Positions 1 to 8,410 of a DNA stretch of 64,000 nt are shown here, in pieces. Position numbers and translations under genes: made by a program. This DNA is from Pseudomonadota bacterium. GTDB taxonomy: Bacteria > Pseudomonadota > Gammaproteobacteria > Steroidobacterales > Steroidobacteraceae. The stretch covers positions 149,004 through 213,003 of the forward strand of contig JAFAEQ010000075.1 in the NCBI GenBank assembly GCA_023423935.1, written 5' to 3'. The first letter of the stretch is position 1. Every line of letters begins with the position of its first letter. The notes under the pieces were generated by a model. That model saw nothing but the letters and a program-made list of their open reading frames with translations, was not told the DNA's origin and ran no database searches.

Positions 1-44
1 TTCCCCGTGCACCCCGCGTTCCCCGTGGAGATCTTCTCTTCTCT

Positions 45-779
45 TCAACAAAGGCGATCAAACACGAACTGGCTATCGATCGAATGCGTGAGCAACAACG
101 CAAAAACGACGAGCCAGACGAACAACAGGTAATGCCAGTAGATCGAGCAGAGCTCGACGCTCAGGCGGAATTTCTGGCGCATCTCCAGAGCATCGCCGCC
201 CTTGCTTGCCGGCAGCGGTTGTCGCATGCGGATCAGCATGCGGGCCCACACATAGAGGCCGCCCATCACGTGCAAGGCATGCGCGAGGGTGAGCACATAG
301 AAGAAGGCAACTGCCGGATTGCGAGGATCGAAATAGCCCGACACGATCATCAGGCGCCAGGCGAGAAACTGGCCCACGAGAAATGCCAGCGTCGCGGCGC
401 CTGCCAGCAGCAGCGCCCTTCGCGTCCGCTGCGCATCGCCGCGTGCCGCCCTCGAGCGCGCCCATTGCATTGCGACGCTGGCCAGGATCAGCACTCCAGT
501 GTTGATCCACAGAATCATCGGTTCGGGAAACGGCTTCCAGTCCGGTGCGCGCACCTCGTGGCCCATTCGCATGAAGAATGCGGCAATGAACAACCCGAAG
601 AGCGATGTGACGACTGCCAGGAACACCCACAGTCCGATGCGTTGCGGCGGCGGTGCTTCGATATGCGCAGCGCCTGCGTCCGCCACCGGCTCCCATGAGC
701 GCGTGCGAAACAAGCTCACGAGCAGAATCCACACGAGCACGCCCGCGATCAATGCGCCGTACGCGACCGTGAGGCTCAT
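45..779 (-). CDS. Cytochrome c oxidase subunit III of the second (coxMNO-type) oxidase
   Basis: About 244 residues. Subunit III-like membrane protein with repeated hydrophobic segments, the WRLMIVSGYF region and an HALHVMGGLYVWAR segment typical of the haem-copper oxidase subunit III family. It would be the accessory subunit of the inner-membrane oxidase encoded upstream by the two genes at 776-4021. The start is taken as the ATG whose first bases overlap the stop of the subunit I gene (ATGA, 776-779), which implies translational coupling; the longer open frame upstream runs through subunit I and is spurious. Identity as subunit III is clear; assignment to the coxO lineage is inferred from the operon. 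Confidence 0.88.
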   Translation of the reverse strand: MSLTVAYGALIAGVLVWILLVSLFRTRSWEPVADAGAAHIEAPPPQRIGLWVFLAVVTSLFGLFIAAFFMRMGHEVRAPDWKPFPEPMILWINTGVLILASVAMQWARSRAARGDAQRTRRALLLAGAATLAFLVGQFLAWRLMIVSGYFDPRNPAVAFFYVLTLAHALHVMGGLYVWARMLIRMRQPLPASKGGDALEMRQKFRLSVELCSIYWHYLLFVWLVVFALLLTHSIDSQFVFDRLC

Positions 780-2545
780 GCATGCACACCGTGTTCGCGT
801 CCGGGCGGCGTGGAGTCGTCGGGCGGAACGTTTTGCGGAATGAAATCTTCCTTGGCGCCGGGCACGTTGTAGTCGTACGCCCAGCGATACACGACCGGCA
901 GCTCCTTGCCCCAGTTGCCGTGCTTGGGCGGCGTGTCGGGCGTCTGCCATTCGAGTGTCGTGGCACGCCATGGATTGCCGCCTGCGGGCTCGCCGTGGAA
1001 GTACGACCAGACGAGATTGAACAGGAAGATCATCTGCGCGGAGGCCACGATCAGCGCCGAGATCGTAATCCACTCGTTCGCGAGATGGACTGATGGCGGA
1101 ATGAACTGAATCGCATCGCCGTACGCGTAATAGCGCCGCGGCACACCGAGAATGCCGAGGTAGTGCATCGGCAGAAAGATCGAGTACGTACCGATGAACG
1201 TGACCCAGAAGTGAATCTTGCCGAGTCGTTCATCGAACATTTTTCCCGTGATCTTCGGATACCAGTGATAGATCGCGCCGAACACCACGAGAATGGGTGA
1301 TACGCCCATCACCATATGGAAATGCGCGACCACGAAATAGGTCCCCGACAGCGGGACATCGACGGTCACGTTGCCGAGAAACAGGCCCGTGAGTCCGCCG
1401 TTGATGAACGTGAAGATGAAGCCGATCGCGAACAGCATCGGCACCGTCAGATGAACGTCGCCCCGCCAGATCGTGAGCACCCAGTTGTAGACCTTGATGG
1501 CGGTCGGCACGGCGATGATCAGCGTCGTCGTCGCGAAGAAGAATCCGAAGTAGGGATTCATGCCGCTGATGTACATGTGGTGTGCCCACACGACGAAGCT
1601 CAGGCATCCGATCGCGAGAATCGCCCACACCATCATGCGATATCCGAAGATGTTGCGCCGCGCGTGGGTGCTCAGAAGGTCCGACACGATGCCGAACGCA
1701 GGCAATGCGACGATGTACACCTCGGGATGTCCGAAGAACCAGAACAGATGCTGGAATAACAACGGGCTGCCGCCGTTGTGCCGGACGTTCTCACCCATCG
1801 AACTCAAGGCGGGCAGGAAGAAGCTGGTGCCGACGACGCTATCGAGCGCCATCATGATTGCGGAGACGAACAGCGCCGGAAACGCGAGCAGTCCCAGGAT
1901 CGACGCCGTGAAGATGCCCCACACGGTCAGCGGCATGCGCATGAACGTCATGCCGCGGCAGCGCGCCTGCAGAACGGTGGTGACGTAGTTCAGGCCGCCC
2001 ATCGTGAATGCGACGATGAAGATCGCAAGCGATGCAAGCATGAAGACGATTCCCCAGCTCGCGCCGGGCGTGCCCGGCAGAATTGCCTGCGGCGGATAGA
2101 GCGTCCAGCCGGCGCCGGTGGGTCCGCCCGGCACGAACATCCCTGCGACGAGCACGAGCACTGCCAGCAGATAGAACCAGAAGCTCAGCATGTTCAGGTA
2201 CGGGAACACCATGTCCCGCGCGCCGAGCATCAGCGGAATGAGATAGTTGCCGAAGCCGCCGAGAAAGAGCGCCGTAAGCAGATAGATCACCATGATCATT
2301 CCGTGCATGGTGATGAACTGATAATAGTTCTGCGGTGCGATGAAGTGGAACGTATCCGGGAATCCAAGCTGCAATCGCATCAGCACGGACATCCCGAGTG
2401 CAACGAGTCCGATCGCGATGGCCACGAACGCGTACTGCAGCGCGATCACCTTGTGATCCTGACTCCAGATGTACTTGCGCACGAACGACTGCGGGTCGTG
2501 CAACGCATGTGCGTGATCGCGATCGGCGATGGCTACGTAAGACAT
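776..2545 (-). CDS. Cytochrome c oxidase subunit I, second oxidase (coxN-like)
   Basis: About 589 residues. Haem-copper oxidase subunit I with twelve or so membrane spans. The motif FFGHPEVYI (His and Tyr of the CuB/cross-link site, Glu of the D-channel) and VVWAHHMYISG (CuB His-His) are intact, as is the haem a3/a ligand region VVAHFHMVMG. The Glu in the HPEVY motif marks an A1-type enzyme. A GTG at 2557 would add four residues, but the ATG at 2545 has a GGAG ribosome site six to seven bases upstream and is preferred. It is the middle gene of a subunit II-I-III operon. This is a paralogue of the main CtaD at 8411-10015 and is clearly divergent from it. Confidence 0.93.
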   Translation of the reverse strand: MSYVAIADRDHAHALHDPQSFVRKYIWSQDHKVIALQYAFVAIAIGLVALGMSVLMRLQLGFPDTFHFIAPQNYYQFITMHGMIMVIYLLTALFLGGFGNYLIPLMLGARDMVFPYLNMLSFWFYLLAVLVLVAGMFVPGGPTGAGWTLYPPQAILPGTPGASWGIVFMLASLAIFIVAFTMGGLNYVTTVLQARCRGMTFMRMPLTVWGIFTASILGLLAFPALFVSAIMMALDSVVGTSFFLPALSSMGENVRHNGGSPLLFQHLFWFFGHPEVYIVALPAFGIVSDLLSTHARRNIFGYRMMVWAILAIGCLSFVVWAHHMYISGMNPYFGFFFATTTLIIAVPTAIKVYNWVLTIWRGDVHLTVPMLFAIGFIFTFINGGLTGLFLGNVTVDVPLSGTYFVVAHFHMVMGVSPILVVFGAIYHWYPKITGKMFDERLGKIHFWVTFIGTYSIFLPMHYLGILGVPRRYYAYGDAIQFIPPSVHLANEWITISALIVASAQMIFLFNLVWSYFHGEPAGGNPWRATTLEWQTPDTPPKHGNWGKELPVVYRWAYDYNVPGAKEDFIPQNVPPDDSTPPGREHGVHA

Positions 2546-2560
2546 GATTCGCTCCACGAA

Positions 2561-2662
2561 GGCTCTAGGCTCTAGGCGCTAGGGTCCAGACGCTGGGCTC
2601 CAAGTAAACGGTGCTCATCTGGTCCTGTCCTGCTAGAGCCTAGAACCTAGCCCCTAGTGCCT
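2561..2662. repeat. CTAGGNN-type hairpin element between oxidase subunits II and I
   Basis: Left arm 2561-2600 is a tandem of CTAGGCT, CTAGGCG, CTAGGGT units; right arm 2632-2662 is the reverse-complement form (CTAGAGC, CTAGAAC, CTAGCCC). The two arms can pair across a loop of about 30 nt. It fills almost the whole space between the stop at 2666 and the ribosome site of the next gene. Confidence 0.8.
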
Positions 2663-2665
2663 CTC

Positions 2666-4021
2666 TTAAAGCGTATGCAAATAATCCAGCACATCACCCG
2701 CAGCATTCTCGTCAGCGAGCACGCGCGACATCGATGCCATCTGTGCGCCTGGAAAATCCTGTGGATGAGTGCCGCGGATGCCTTCGCGGAAGTTGTGCAT
2801 CTGCCGCAGCAGATACCAGTCGCTCATGTTCGACAGGCGCGGCGCATTCGTTGCCCAGATGCCTTGGGCTTTGGTGCCGTGACATGAAGCGCACGTCGCA
2901 TACAGCGACCGGCCGCGTTCGGGATTGCCGAGCACAGTGGATTCGGGCCGTACTTCTGCGAGCGTGGTGATGTAGGCGACGACGTTGCGAATGGCGGCAT
3001 CGTCGGCAAGCGTCGCAGCGAAGGAGGCCATCTGTTGGCCGTACAGATCGGAGGCGTGAGTGCCGCGCGTGCCGTTGCGGAAGTTGTGCAGCTGGCGCAC
3101 CAGGTACCACTTGCCCTGCCCGCTCAGCTTCGGCGCATTCATCTGCCGATTGCCTTCGGCCTGTGCGCCGTGACAGTTGCTGCAGGTGGCGAACAACGCC
3201 TGACCTGCCTTCGCATCGCCCGCGATCGAAGCCTGCGTCTGTGCGAACGTCGGTTGTTGCGCCGTCCATTCTTCGAACTTGAGCTGTTCGTCTACCACGA
3301 CGCGTCCTCGCATCGCGAAATGCGCAGTGCCGCAAAGCTGCTCGCAGAGTGCGTCGAACTCGCCGGTGCGAGTCGGCGTGAACCAGAAGTAGGTGACCAT
3401 GCCCGGCACCATGTCCATCTTCACGCGAAACTGCGGCACGGCGAATTGGTGATTCACGTCCTTCGAGCGCAGCAGCACCTTCACTGGCTTGTCGAGTGGT
3501 ACGTGTAATTCGGGACTTGCGACCAACAGATCGTCCTGCCCGGCAGGATCGCGCACGTCTATACCAAAAGGATTGTCGAGGCTCACCAGAGTGATGTCGC
3601 TCTTGCCGAGCTTTGCGTCAGCCCCGGGAAGCCGATAGCTCCAGTTCCATTGCTGGCCGAGCACCTCGACGACCGATGCGTCGTCGGGCACGGTCACGAA
3701 CTTCGCCCAGACCGAAAGACCCGGCGCGAGCATTGCCGCGATGCCGACGGAGGTGAGCACGGTCAGCCACCATTCGAGCTTGCGATTCTCGGGTTCGTAG
3801 TGCGCCTTCGGTCCATTCTTGCGATGGCGATAGCGAATGATCGCGTAGGCGAGAAAGGCGTTGACCAGGACGAACACGATTCCCGTGACCCAGAAAGTCA
3901 CATGGACCGTGTCGTCCATCATCTGCCAGTTGGACGCGATCGGCGTGAACCACCACGGGCTCAGGAAATGAAACAGCACTGTGGCCAGTACGAGCAGAAT
4001 CAACGCAATTGCGATCGCCAT
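2666..4021 (-). CDS. Cytochrome c oxidase subunit II with two C-terminal cytochrome c domains (coxM-like)
   Basis: About 451 residues. Two N-terminal membrane helices (roughly residues 1-20 and 40-62, with a further hydrophobic stretch near 85-105), then a periplasmic cupredoxin domain. CuA ligands are visible: His191, and Cys226-x-Glu228-x-Cys230-x3-His234-x2-Met237. Two c-type haem motifs follow, CSNCH at 280-284 and CASCH at 377-381, with conserved Met-containing segments (QMASF, QMASM). Electrons from soluble cytochrome c or the bc1 complex would pass through these haems to CuA. The start at 4021 has a GAGGGAG ribosome site. Subunit II of most aa3 oxidases lacks haem c or has one domain; the tandem pair is typical of coxM/caa3-like alternative oxidases. 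Confidence 0.93.
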   Translation of the reverse strand: MAIAIALILLVLATVLFHFLSPWWFTPIASNWQMMDDTVHVTFWVTGIVFVLVNAFLAYAIIRYRHRKNGPKAHYEPENRKLEWWLTVLTSVGIAAMLAPGLSVWAKFVTVPDDASVVEVLGQQWNWSYRLPGADAKLGKSDITLVSLDNPFGIDVRDPAGQDDLLVASPELHVPLDKPVKVLLRSKDVNHQFAVPQFRVKMDMVPGMVTYFWFTPTRTGEFDALCEQLCGTAHFAMRGRVVVDEQLKFEEWTAQQPTFAQTQASIAGDAKAGQALFATCSNCHGAQAEGNRQMNAPKLSGQGKWYLVRQLHNFRNGTRGTHASDLYGQQMASFAATLADDAAIRNVVAYITTLAEVRPESTVLGNPERGRSLYATCASCHGTKAQGIWATNAPRLSNMSDWYLLRQMHNFREGIRGTHPQDFPGAQMASMSRVLADENAAGDVLDYLHTL

Positions 4022-4073
4022 CTGTGCACTCCCTCGTTTCGGTTCCGTCGCTTGTCTGCGCGGAACGAGGAGA

Positions 4074-4643
4074 TCAGATCGCGGAGCGGGGTTGGTGCTG
4101 AGGTTGCTCTTCGGCGGGCAAACTGAAGGGATTCGCGAAGTGAGTGTCGCAGGCGACGAGCTCCGCATCCGGATGACGCTCCGCCATCATCTTGCGGACG
4201 CTCGCTTCCTGATGCCGACGCACGTACACCAGGATCAGGTATTTGCCGGACGCGATGGCATCGCGGAAGCGCGCGAGCTTCCTGTTCTCGCTCGCAATGC
4301 CCATGAGTCCCCCCTCCCACGCACCGAAGAGCGTTGCAGCGCCCACCAGCAGCGCATAGACGAAGGTCGGGATCTCGACGTCGGGCCCGAAGGGCCGGAA
4401 ATACATGAGAAGTCCGATGCCGATGAGGCCCACGATCAGCCCGAGCCCCGCCCCGATGAGTCCGTCGCGAACGACATCGAGCGTCTCGAGATAATTGCTC
4501 GAATGAATGTGCTGTTTTTTCAGCCCCGACTCGTCGCGGCTGACCACGTGAAGATAGAAGTCGCTCACCCCGGCCCGATGCAAATCATCCGAAACGTCCT
4601 GGGTGCAGGCAAGCGTGGATGAAAGATAGTAGAGGCACTTCAT
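4074..4643 (-). CDS. DUF1269-like membrane protein
   Basis: About 189 residues. The N-terminal part resembles an ACT-like fold, the middle (residues about 62-112) is two hydrophobic glycine-rich segments, and the C-terminal part ends KYLILVYVRRHQEASVRKM and a short tail. This layout matches the DUF1269/DUF1269-like family of unknown function. The start is the ATG at 4643, giving the family-typical MKCLYYL beginning. It lies directly upstream of the coxM-like gene, with a 52-bp gap, so it may be cotranscribed with the second oxidase. Function unknown. Confidence 0.7.
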   Translation of the reverse strand: MKCLYYLSSTLACTQDVSDDLHRAGVSDFYLHVVSRDESGLKKQHIHSSNYLETLDVVRDGLIGAGLGLIVGLIGIGLLMYFRPFGPDVEIPTFVYALLVGAATLFGAWEGGLMGIASENRKLARFRDAIASGKYLILVYVRRHQEASVRKMMAERHPDAELVACDTHFANPFSLPAEEQPQHQPRSAI

Positions 4644-4888
4644 GGCGCATCCCCCGAATGATCGGCTGCTCTGTGCTGGAGTTCTCTCCGTCGAAGCTCG
4701 ACAGGCGGGCGTCTCAATCGCTGCTGCCACTGGGCTGCGGGCCTTAATCGTCCGGCAGACTGTTGACTTAGCCACGTTGAGACGTCTACTGCAGGGCAGT
4801 GTGTCACAGCCCGGCGTCCGATGGCGATAGACGCCGGGTAGCGGAAAACCGCAGGGGATGCGGGCTGCGCAGCGCGCGCAGCGAAGTT

Positions 4889-5527
4889 TCAGCCGATATG
4901 TGACAGCTTCAGAAGCTTCTTCATGTCGTCGAGCAATCCTTTGCGCGGCGCATCGGGTGCGTAGCTCATCATGAGATTGCCCAGCGGATCCACGATGTAA
5001 ATCCGGCCCTGCTGCGAAGCGTCAGAGCCTCCGGGGAATTGCGAGAGCAGCTCCTGACCTGCTTGATTGTCGATCGACGCCGTTCGCAGATCCGGATGTT
5101 CGCTCTGGAGGTAGGTGCGATCGCAACAATTACCCGACACGAGCAACAGCCGCTGCACGCGATCCATATCTTTACTCAGAGCCAGACGCGTTTGACGCGT
5201 GAGCACGAGAGCCTCGCGGCATCGTTCATCGCATTGACCGTCACCGACATAAACGAGCGTCCATTTGCCGTGAAAGTCCTGAGTGCTGAACGGCTCGCCC
5301 GTGGCTGCGGGAAGTTCCACCTCCGGCAGCGGCCGGACGGGGGTGATCAACTCGCCTTTGTTGGTGCTGCCGTGCGGACGCCAGCTGCCCATGCCGTAGT
5401 AGAGAATGAACGCCGCGAGCAGCGGACCGAAAAAGATTGCGACCAGCACCCACACCTGAGTCCGCGCCCTGGACTGAGCTCGGGGATCGGAATTGACGGG
5501 GGGAGTGGAGGGACCAGACACGCTCAT
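4889..5527 (-). CDS. SCO1/SenC-like membrane-anchored thioredoxin-fold protein
   Basis: About 212 residues. One N-terminal membrane helix (VWVLVAIFFGPLLAAFILYY) follows a proline-rich cytoplasmic tail; the periplasmic domain has the CxxxC pair CDERC as expected for copper-binding SCO proteins, and a YIVDPLGNLMM strand typical of the fold. It overlaps SURF1 by four bases (ATGA, 5524-5527), as in pseudomonad cox clusters. Likely role: copper delivery or thiol chemistry for CuA assembly. The usual conserved His of SCO1 after the VDP strand is not obvious, so copper binding is not certain. Confidence 0.8.
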   Translation of the reverse strand: MSVSGPSTPPVNSDPRAQSRARTQVWVLVAIFFGPLLAAFILYYGMGSWRPHGSTNKGELITPVRPLPEVELPAATGEPFSTQDFHGKWTLVYVGDGQCDERCREALVLTRQTRLALSKDMDRVQRLLLVSGNCCDRTYLQSEHPDLRTASIDNQAGQELLSQFPGGSDASQQGRIYIVDPLGNLMMSYAPDAPRKGLLDDMKKLLKLSHIG

Positions 5528-6264
5528 GGGGACGACTCTTTACGCAGACTCAGAATGACGAAAATGATGATGGCGGCAGCGGCAAATCCGAACCATTGCA
5601 CCGCGTATCCGATGTGGCGCTCGGGGCTCAGGTTCTCGTGGGTTTGCTGCCATGCTCGCTCGAAGCCGTCGGGTTGATCGGGATCGAGTAGAACCAGACC
5701 CGGAAGCAGCGTCTGCCCCAGTGCTCGTTCGAGAGTCTGATGTTGCGGAAAGTTCATGACACGCGGCCACGACGCAGTCGCGTCGATCGCCGGCTCTCCA
5801 AGACTGATGCCGGGACGCGGCAGCTCAGCGAGTCGTCCGGCGATTGACCGCGAAGACTCGGCGACCTCGACCGTCGGCAGATCCGTGCGGTGCTCGCCAA
5901 GCGGCACCCAGCCGCGATCGACGAGCACGGTTCCGCCGCCGTCGATTCGAAACGGCGTGATGACGCGAAATCCCGCACGGCCGGTGGCTGCAGAGGGCAT
6001 GTTATCGAGAAGAATCTGGCGGGCTGCTTCGTAATGACCGCGCGCGTGCACATGCTGATAGCGTGGTTGCGAAGTTGCGTTGCCGTTCGTGAGCTCGACC
6101 GTGGTGCGTTCACCGGCTTTGAATTCTGCGATGAGCTCGCGCTTCTGTTCGGCGCGATCGAGTTGCCACAGGCCCAATCGGACGAACACAGACACACCGA
6201 TCGCTGTGAGAACGACAGCGAAGAGAGTCGGTGCGAATCTGCGATTGGCGATGCGGAGGCCCAC
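5524..6264 (-). CDS. SURF1 family cytochrome oxidase biogenesis protein
   Basis: About 246 residues, the usual length. N-terminal helix (FAPTLFAVVLTAIGVSVFV), the LGLWQLDRAEQK motif, the VDRGWVP motif, and a C-terminal helix (YAVQWFGFAAAAIIIFVIL). SURF1 proteins help haem a insertion into subunit I of cytochrome c oxidase. The gene is divergent from the small DUF2909 gene and cotranscribed with the SCO-like gene downstream. Confidence 0.95.
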   Translation of the reverse strand: MGLRIANRRFAPTLFAVVLTAIGVSVFVRLGLWQLDRAEQKRELIAEFKAGERTTVELTNGNATSQPRYQHVHARGHYEAARQILLDNMPSAATGRAGFRVITPFRIDGGGTVLVDRGWVPLGEHRTDLPTVEVAESSRSIAGRLAELPRPGISLGEPAIDATASWPRVMNFPQHQTLERALGQTLLPGLVLLDPDQPDGFERAWQQTHENLSPERHIGYAVQWFGFAAAAIIIFVILSLRKESSP

Positions 6265-6327
6265 GATATACTGCAGTGCCCTTCATCAGCGACCCGTTCA
6301 AGGGCGCTTCAACGGATTTTGCGGACC

Positions 6328-6540
6328 ATGCCCATCATCAAGATCTTCGTACTGGCGTGCCTCATCGGCATCGTCATCAGCCTCGGCTCCGGCATGTATC
6401 ACCTCATGACGGACAAAGGCGACTCGAAGAAGATGGTGAAAGCGCTGACACTGCGCGTTGCCCTGTCCGTGGGCCTCTTCATCCTGCTACTGATTGCCTG
6501 GTCGCAGGGGCTGATCGAGCCCCATGGAATGGGACGCTAG
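6328..6540 (+). CDS. Twin-transmembrane protein, DUF2909 family
   Basis: About 70 residues with two hydrophobic helices (IFVLACLIGIVISLGSGMYH and VALSVGLFILLLIAW). Small proteins of this family are normally encoded between ctaE and SURF1 in gammaproteobacterial cox clusters, which is where this one lies. Here, however, it is on the opposite strand to its neighbours. The start at 6328 gives the family-typical short MPIIKIF beginning; the longer open frame upstream overlaps the divergent SURF1 gene. Confidence 0.85.
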   Translation: MPIIKIFVLACLIGIVISLGSGMYHLMTDKGDSKKMVKALTLRVALSVGLFILLLIAWSQGLIEPHGMGR

Positions 6541-6542
6541 AT

Positions 6543-6624
6543 GTGATGGCAGTGATGCCGGTGAGATCAGTGATGTAGGTTCCGGACCCGCATCACTGTC
6601 ATCACCGATATCACCGTCATCACT
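6543..6624. repeat. GTGATGNNN-type hairpin element (cox cluster, convergent site)
   Basis: Left arm 6543-6577 reads as 9-nt units anchored by GTGATG (GTGATGGCA, GTGATGCCG, GTGAGATCA, GTGATGTAG). Right arm 6591-6624 has the reverse-complement form (CATCACTGT, CATCACCGA, TATCACCGT). It sits between convergent genes, so it could serve as a hairpin for both transcripts. Confidence 0.8.
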
Positions 6625-6630
6625 CGTTCA

Positions 6631-7515
6631 TTACAGCCAATACACAAACACGAACAGGATCAACCACACCACGTCGACGAAGTGCCAGTACCAGGCCACG
6701 CCTTCGAATGCGAAGTGATGCGTCGGCGTGAAATGGCCCTTCATGCAGCGCAGCCATACGACCGCGAGCATGATCGCGCCGATCGTGACGTGCAGACCGT
6801 GGAAGCCGGTCAGCATGAAGAACGTCGAGCCGTACACGCCGCTGCCGAGCGTCAGGTTCAATTCCTTGTACGCATGGATGTATTCCTCGGCCTGCAGGAA
6901 CACGAAAACGAAGCCGAGCAGGAAGGTGAGGCCCAGGAAGATATTGAGGATCTTCCGGTTGTTGTCCTTCAGTGCATGGTGCGCAATCGTCAGCGTCACG
7001 CCTGAGGTGAGCAGGATCGCGGTGTTGATCGCTGGCAGACCGAATGCAGGAATCACCTCGAACGCACCGCCGACGGCCTCGGGGCCGTTGCTCGGCCAGG
7101 CGGTTTCGTAGTTCTTCCACAGGAGCATGTTGGTGAAGACTTTCACGCCTTCGCCGCCGAGCCATGGAATCGAGAACTGACGGGCGTAGAAGAGCGCGCC
7201 GAAGAACGCCGAGAAGAACATCACTTCGGAGAATATGAACCACATCATTCCCATCCGGAACGAGCGGTCGACGGCGTTGTTGTAGAAGCGGGCTTCGCTT
7301 TCCGTGATGACGTTGCCGAACCAGCCGCCGAACATGAACAGCAGCATGATGATGCCGAGCGTGAAGACCCACGGCCCGGCCAGCACGTGATTCAGCCAGA
7401 GCACGACGCCCACCATCGTGGTGAACAGCGATACGGAGCCGAAGATCGGCCACGGGCTGCTGTGAGGTACGTAGTACTTGTCGCTGGGCGCGTGTGTTGC
7501 GTGTGCGTGAGCCAT
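6631..7515 (-). CDS. ctaE: Cytochrome c oxidase subunit III
   Basis: 294 residues. Seven-helix subunit III with the PWPIFGS start region, FSEVMFFSAFFGALFY motif, LTSGVTLTIAHHALKD and the final HFVDVVWLILFVFVYWL helix, where His/Asp are conserved. It is the last structural gene of the main aa3 oxidase operon ctaC-ctaD-ctaG-ctaE. Full length; confident. Confidence 0.97.
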   Translation of the reverse strand: MAHAHATHAPSDKYYVPHSSPWPIFGSVSLFTTMVGVVLWLNHVLAGPWVFTLGIIMLLFMFGGWFGNVITESEARFYNNAVDRSFRMGMMWFIFSEVMFFSAFFGALFYARQFSIPWLGGEGVKVFTNMLLWKNYETAWPSNGPEAVGGAFEVIPAFGLPAINTAILLTSGVTLTIAHHALKDNNRKILNIFLGLTFLLGFVFVFLQAEEYIHAYKELNLTLGSGVYGSTFFMLTGFHGLHVTIGAIMLAVVWLRCMKGHFTPTHHFAFEGVAWYWHFVDVVWLILFVFVYWL

Positions 7516-7548
7516 AGCTATCCAGTTCTCAGTTCTGTCGATTCAACA

Positions 7549-7616
7549 AGGCCCTAGGCTCGAAGCACTAGGATCCAGCCACAAATCCCCATCGATCGTC
7601 CCAGCTAGCTCCTGGG
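7549..7616. repeat. Short, degraded CTAGG-type hairpin between ctaG and ctaE
   Basis: Left arm 7549-7580 contains GCCCTAGG and GCACTAGG; right arm 7600-7616 contains CCAGCTAGCTCCTGGG and includes the TAG stop of ctaG (7605-7607). Weaker than the other elements. Confidence 0.5.
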
Positions 7617-8174
7617 CGTCGGCGTCGTAATACCTGCAGCGACGACTTTTTCCGGCGCGTCGTACATCGAGTACGCAAGCGTCAGCCTGTCCAGGTTCTT
7701 CGGCAGCCTTGGATCCACGATGAAGCGGACCGTCAGCTCACGAACCTGATCGCCTTCGAAGTGCTGCGGCGTGAAGCAGAAGCACTCCGTCTTGCGGAAG
7801 AACTGCACGGCACTCGTCGGTGCGATGCTGGGCACGGCCTGCGCCGTCACCGCCTGCGAACGCAGGTTCTTCGCGTAAAACTTCGCCTCGTACAGTCGGC
7901 CTGGATGCACTTCGATCTTCGCAGCCTCCGGGCGGAACTCCCAGTTCCCGTACGTCGGCACGCCGGACATGAACTCCACGGTGATCGTCCGATTCATATC
8001 CGGCGCTTCGGTGACCTGCGCTGCTTTCTCGAGCTGCGTACGATCGCCAAAGCCGGTCACATCGCAGATCACGTCGTACAGCGGCACCAGCGCAAAGCCG
8101 AATGCGAAGCTCCCCGCCGCGAACAGCCACAGGCTGCGAGTCAGGGAGCGGTTCTTGTCGGAACGTTTCGTCAT
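7605..8174 (-). CDS. ctaG: Cytochrome c oxidase assembly protein CtaG (COX11 family)
   Basis: 189 residues. One N-terminal helix (LWLFAAGSFAFGFALVPLYDVIC), then an immunoglobulin-like periplasmic domain ending in the copper-binding motif ECFCFTPQ. CtaG delivers copper to the CuB site of subunit I. Gene order ctaD-small protein-ctaG-ctaE supports the role. The TAG stop lies in a CTAG repeat unit. Confidence 0.96.
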   Translation of the reverse strand: MTKRSDKNRSLTRSLWLFAAGSFAFGFALVPLYDVICDVTGFGDRTQLEKAAQVTEAPDMNRTITVEFMSGVPTYGNWEFRPEAAKIEVHPGRLYEAKFYAKNLRSQAVTAQAVPSIAPTSAVQFFRKTECFCFTPQHFEGDQVRELTVRFIVDPRLPKNLDRLTLAYSMYDAPEKVVAAGITTPTPRS

Positions 8175-8183
8175 CAGCCAAAA

Positions 8184-8271
8184 GTGATGCCCGCGACTCC
8201 GGTGGTGGCAGCGATAGCGGTTGGAACTTCAGTTCCGGCCCGTATCACCTTCATCACCGTCGTCACTGCCA
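8184..8271. repeat. GTGATGNNN-type hairpin element upstream of ctaG
   Basis: Left arm 8184-8221 in 9-nt steps (GTGATGCCC, GCGACTCCG, GTGGTGGCA, GCGATAGCG); right arm 8241-8271 (TATCACCTT, CATCACCGT, CGTCACTGC). It fills the space between the small assembly gene and ctaG. Confidence 0.75.
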
Positions 8272-8282
8272 TCCCTTCTCCT

Positions 8283-8408
8283 CTATCTCGAATTCAACAC
8301 GCCCAGCAGGATGAACCCCGCATAGAACGAGAATGCGAGTAGCGAGACCCACAGGAGCGTCCTGCGGATCCCGCGCTTGCGATCTTGATCGTTGATCTGT
8401 GCTGCCAC
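8283..8408 (-). CDS. Cytochrome oxidase small assembly protein
   Basis: A 41-residue protein. It begins at a GTG (8406-8408) two bases after the ctaD stop, and ends with TAG at 8283. The product has a charged, DRKRGIRR-containing N-terminus and one hydrophobic helix (LLWVSLLAFSFYAGFILLGVL) near the C-terminus. Tiny single-helix proteins of this form are annotated between ctaD and ctaG in many proteobacteria and are thought to help oxidase assembly. The AAGTGAAGTAATC sequence at the ctaD end can act as ribosome site. Function inferred from position and topology. Confidence 0.8.
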   Translation of the reverse strand: MAAQINDQDRKRGIRRTLLWVSLLAFSFYAGFILLGVLNSR

Positions 8409-8410
8409 GA

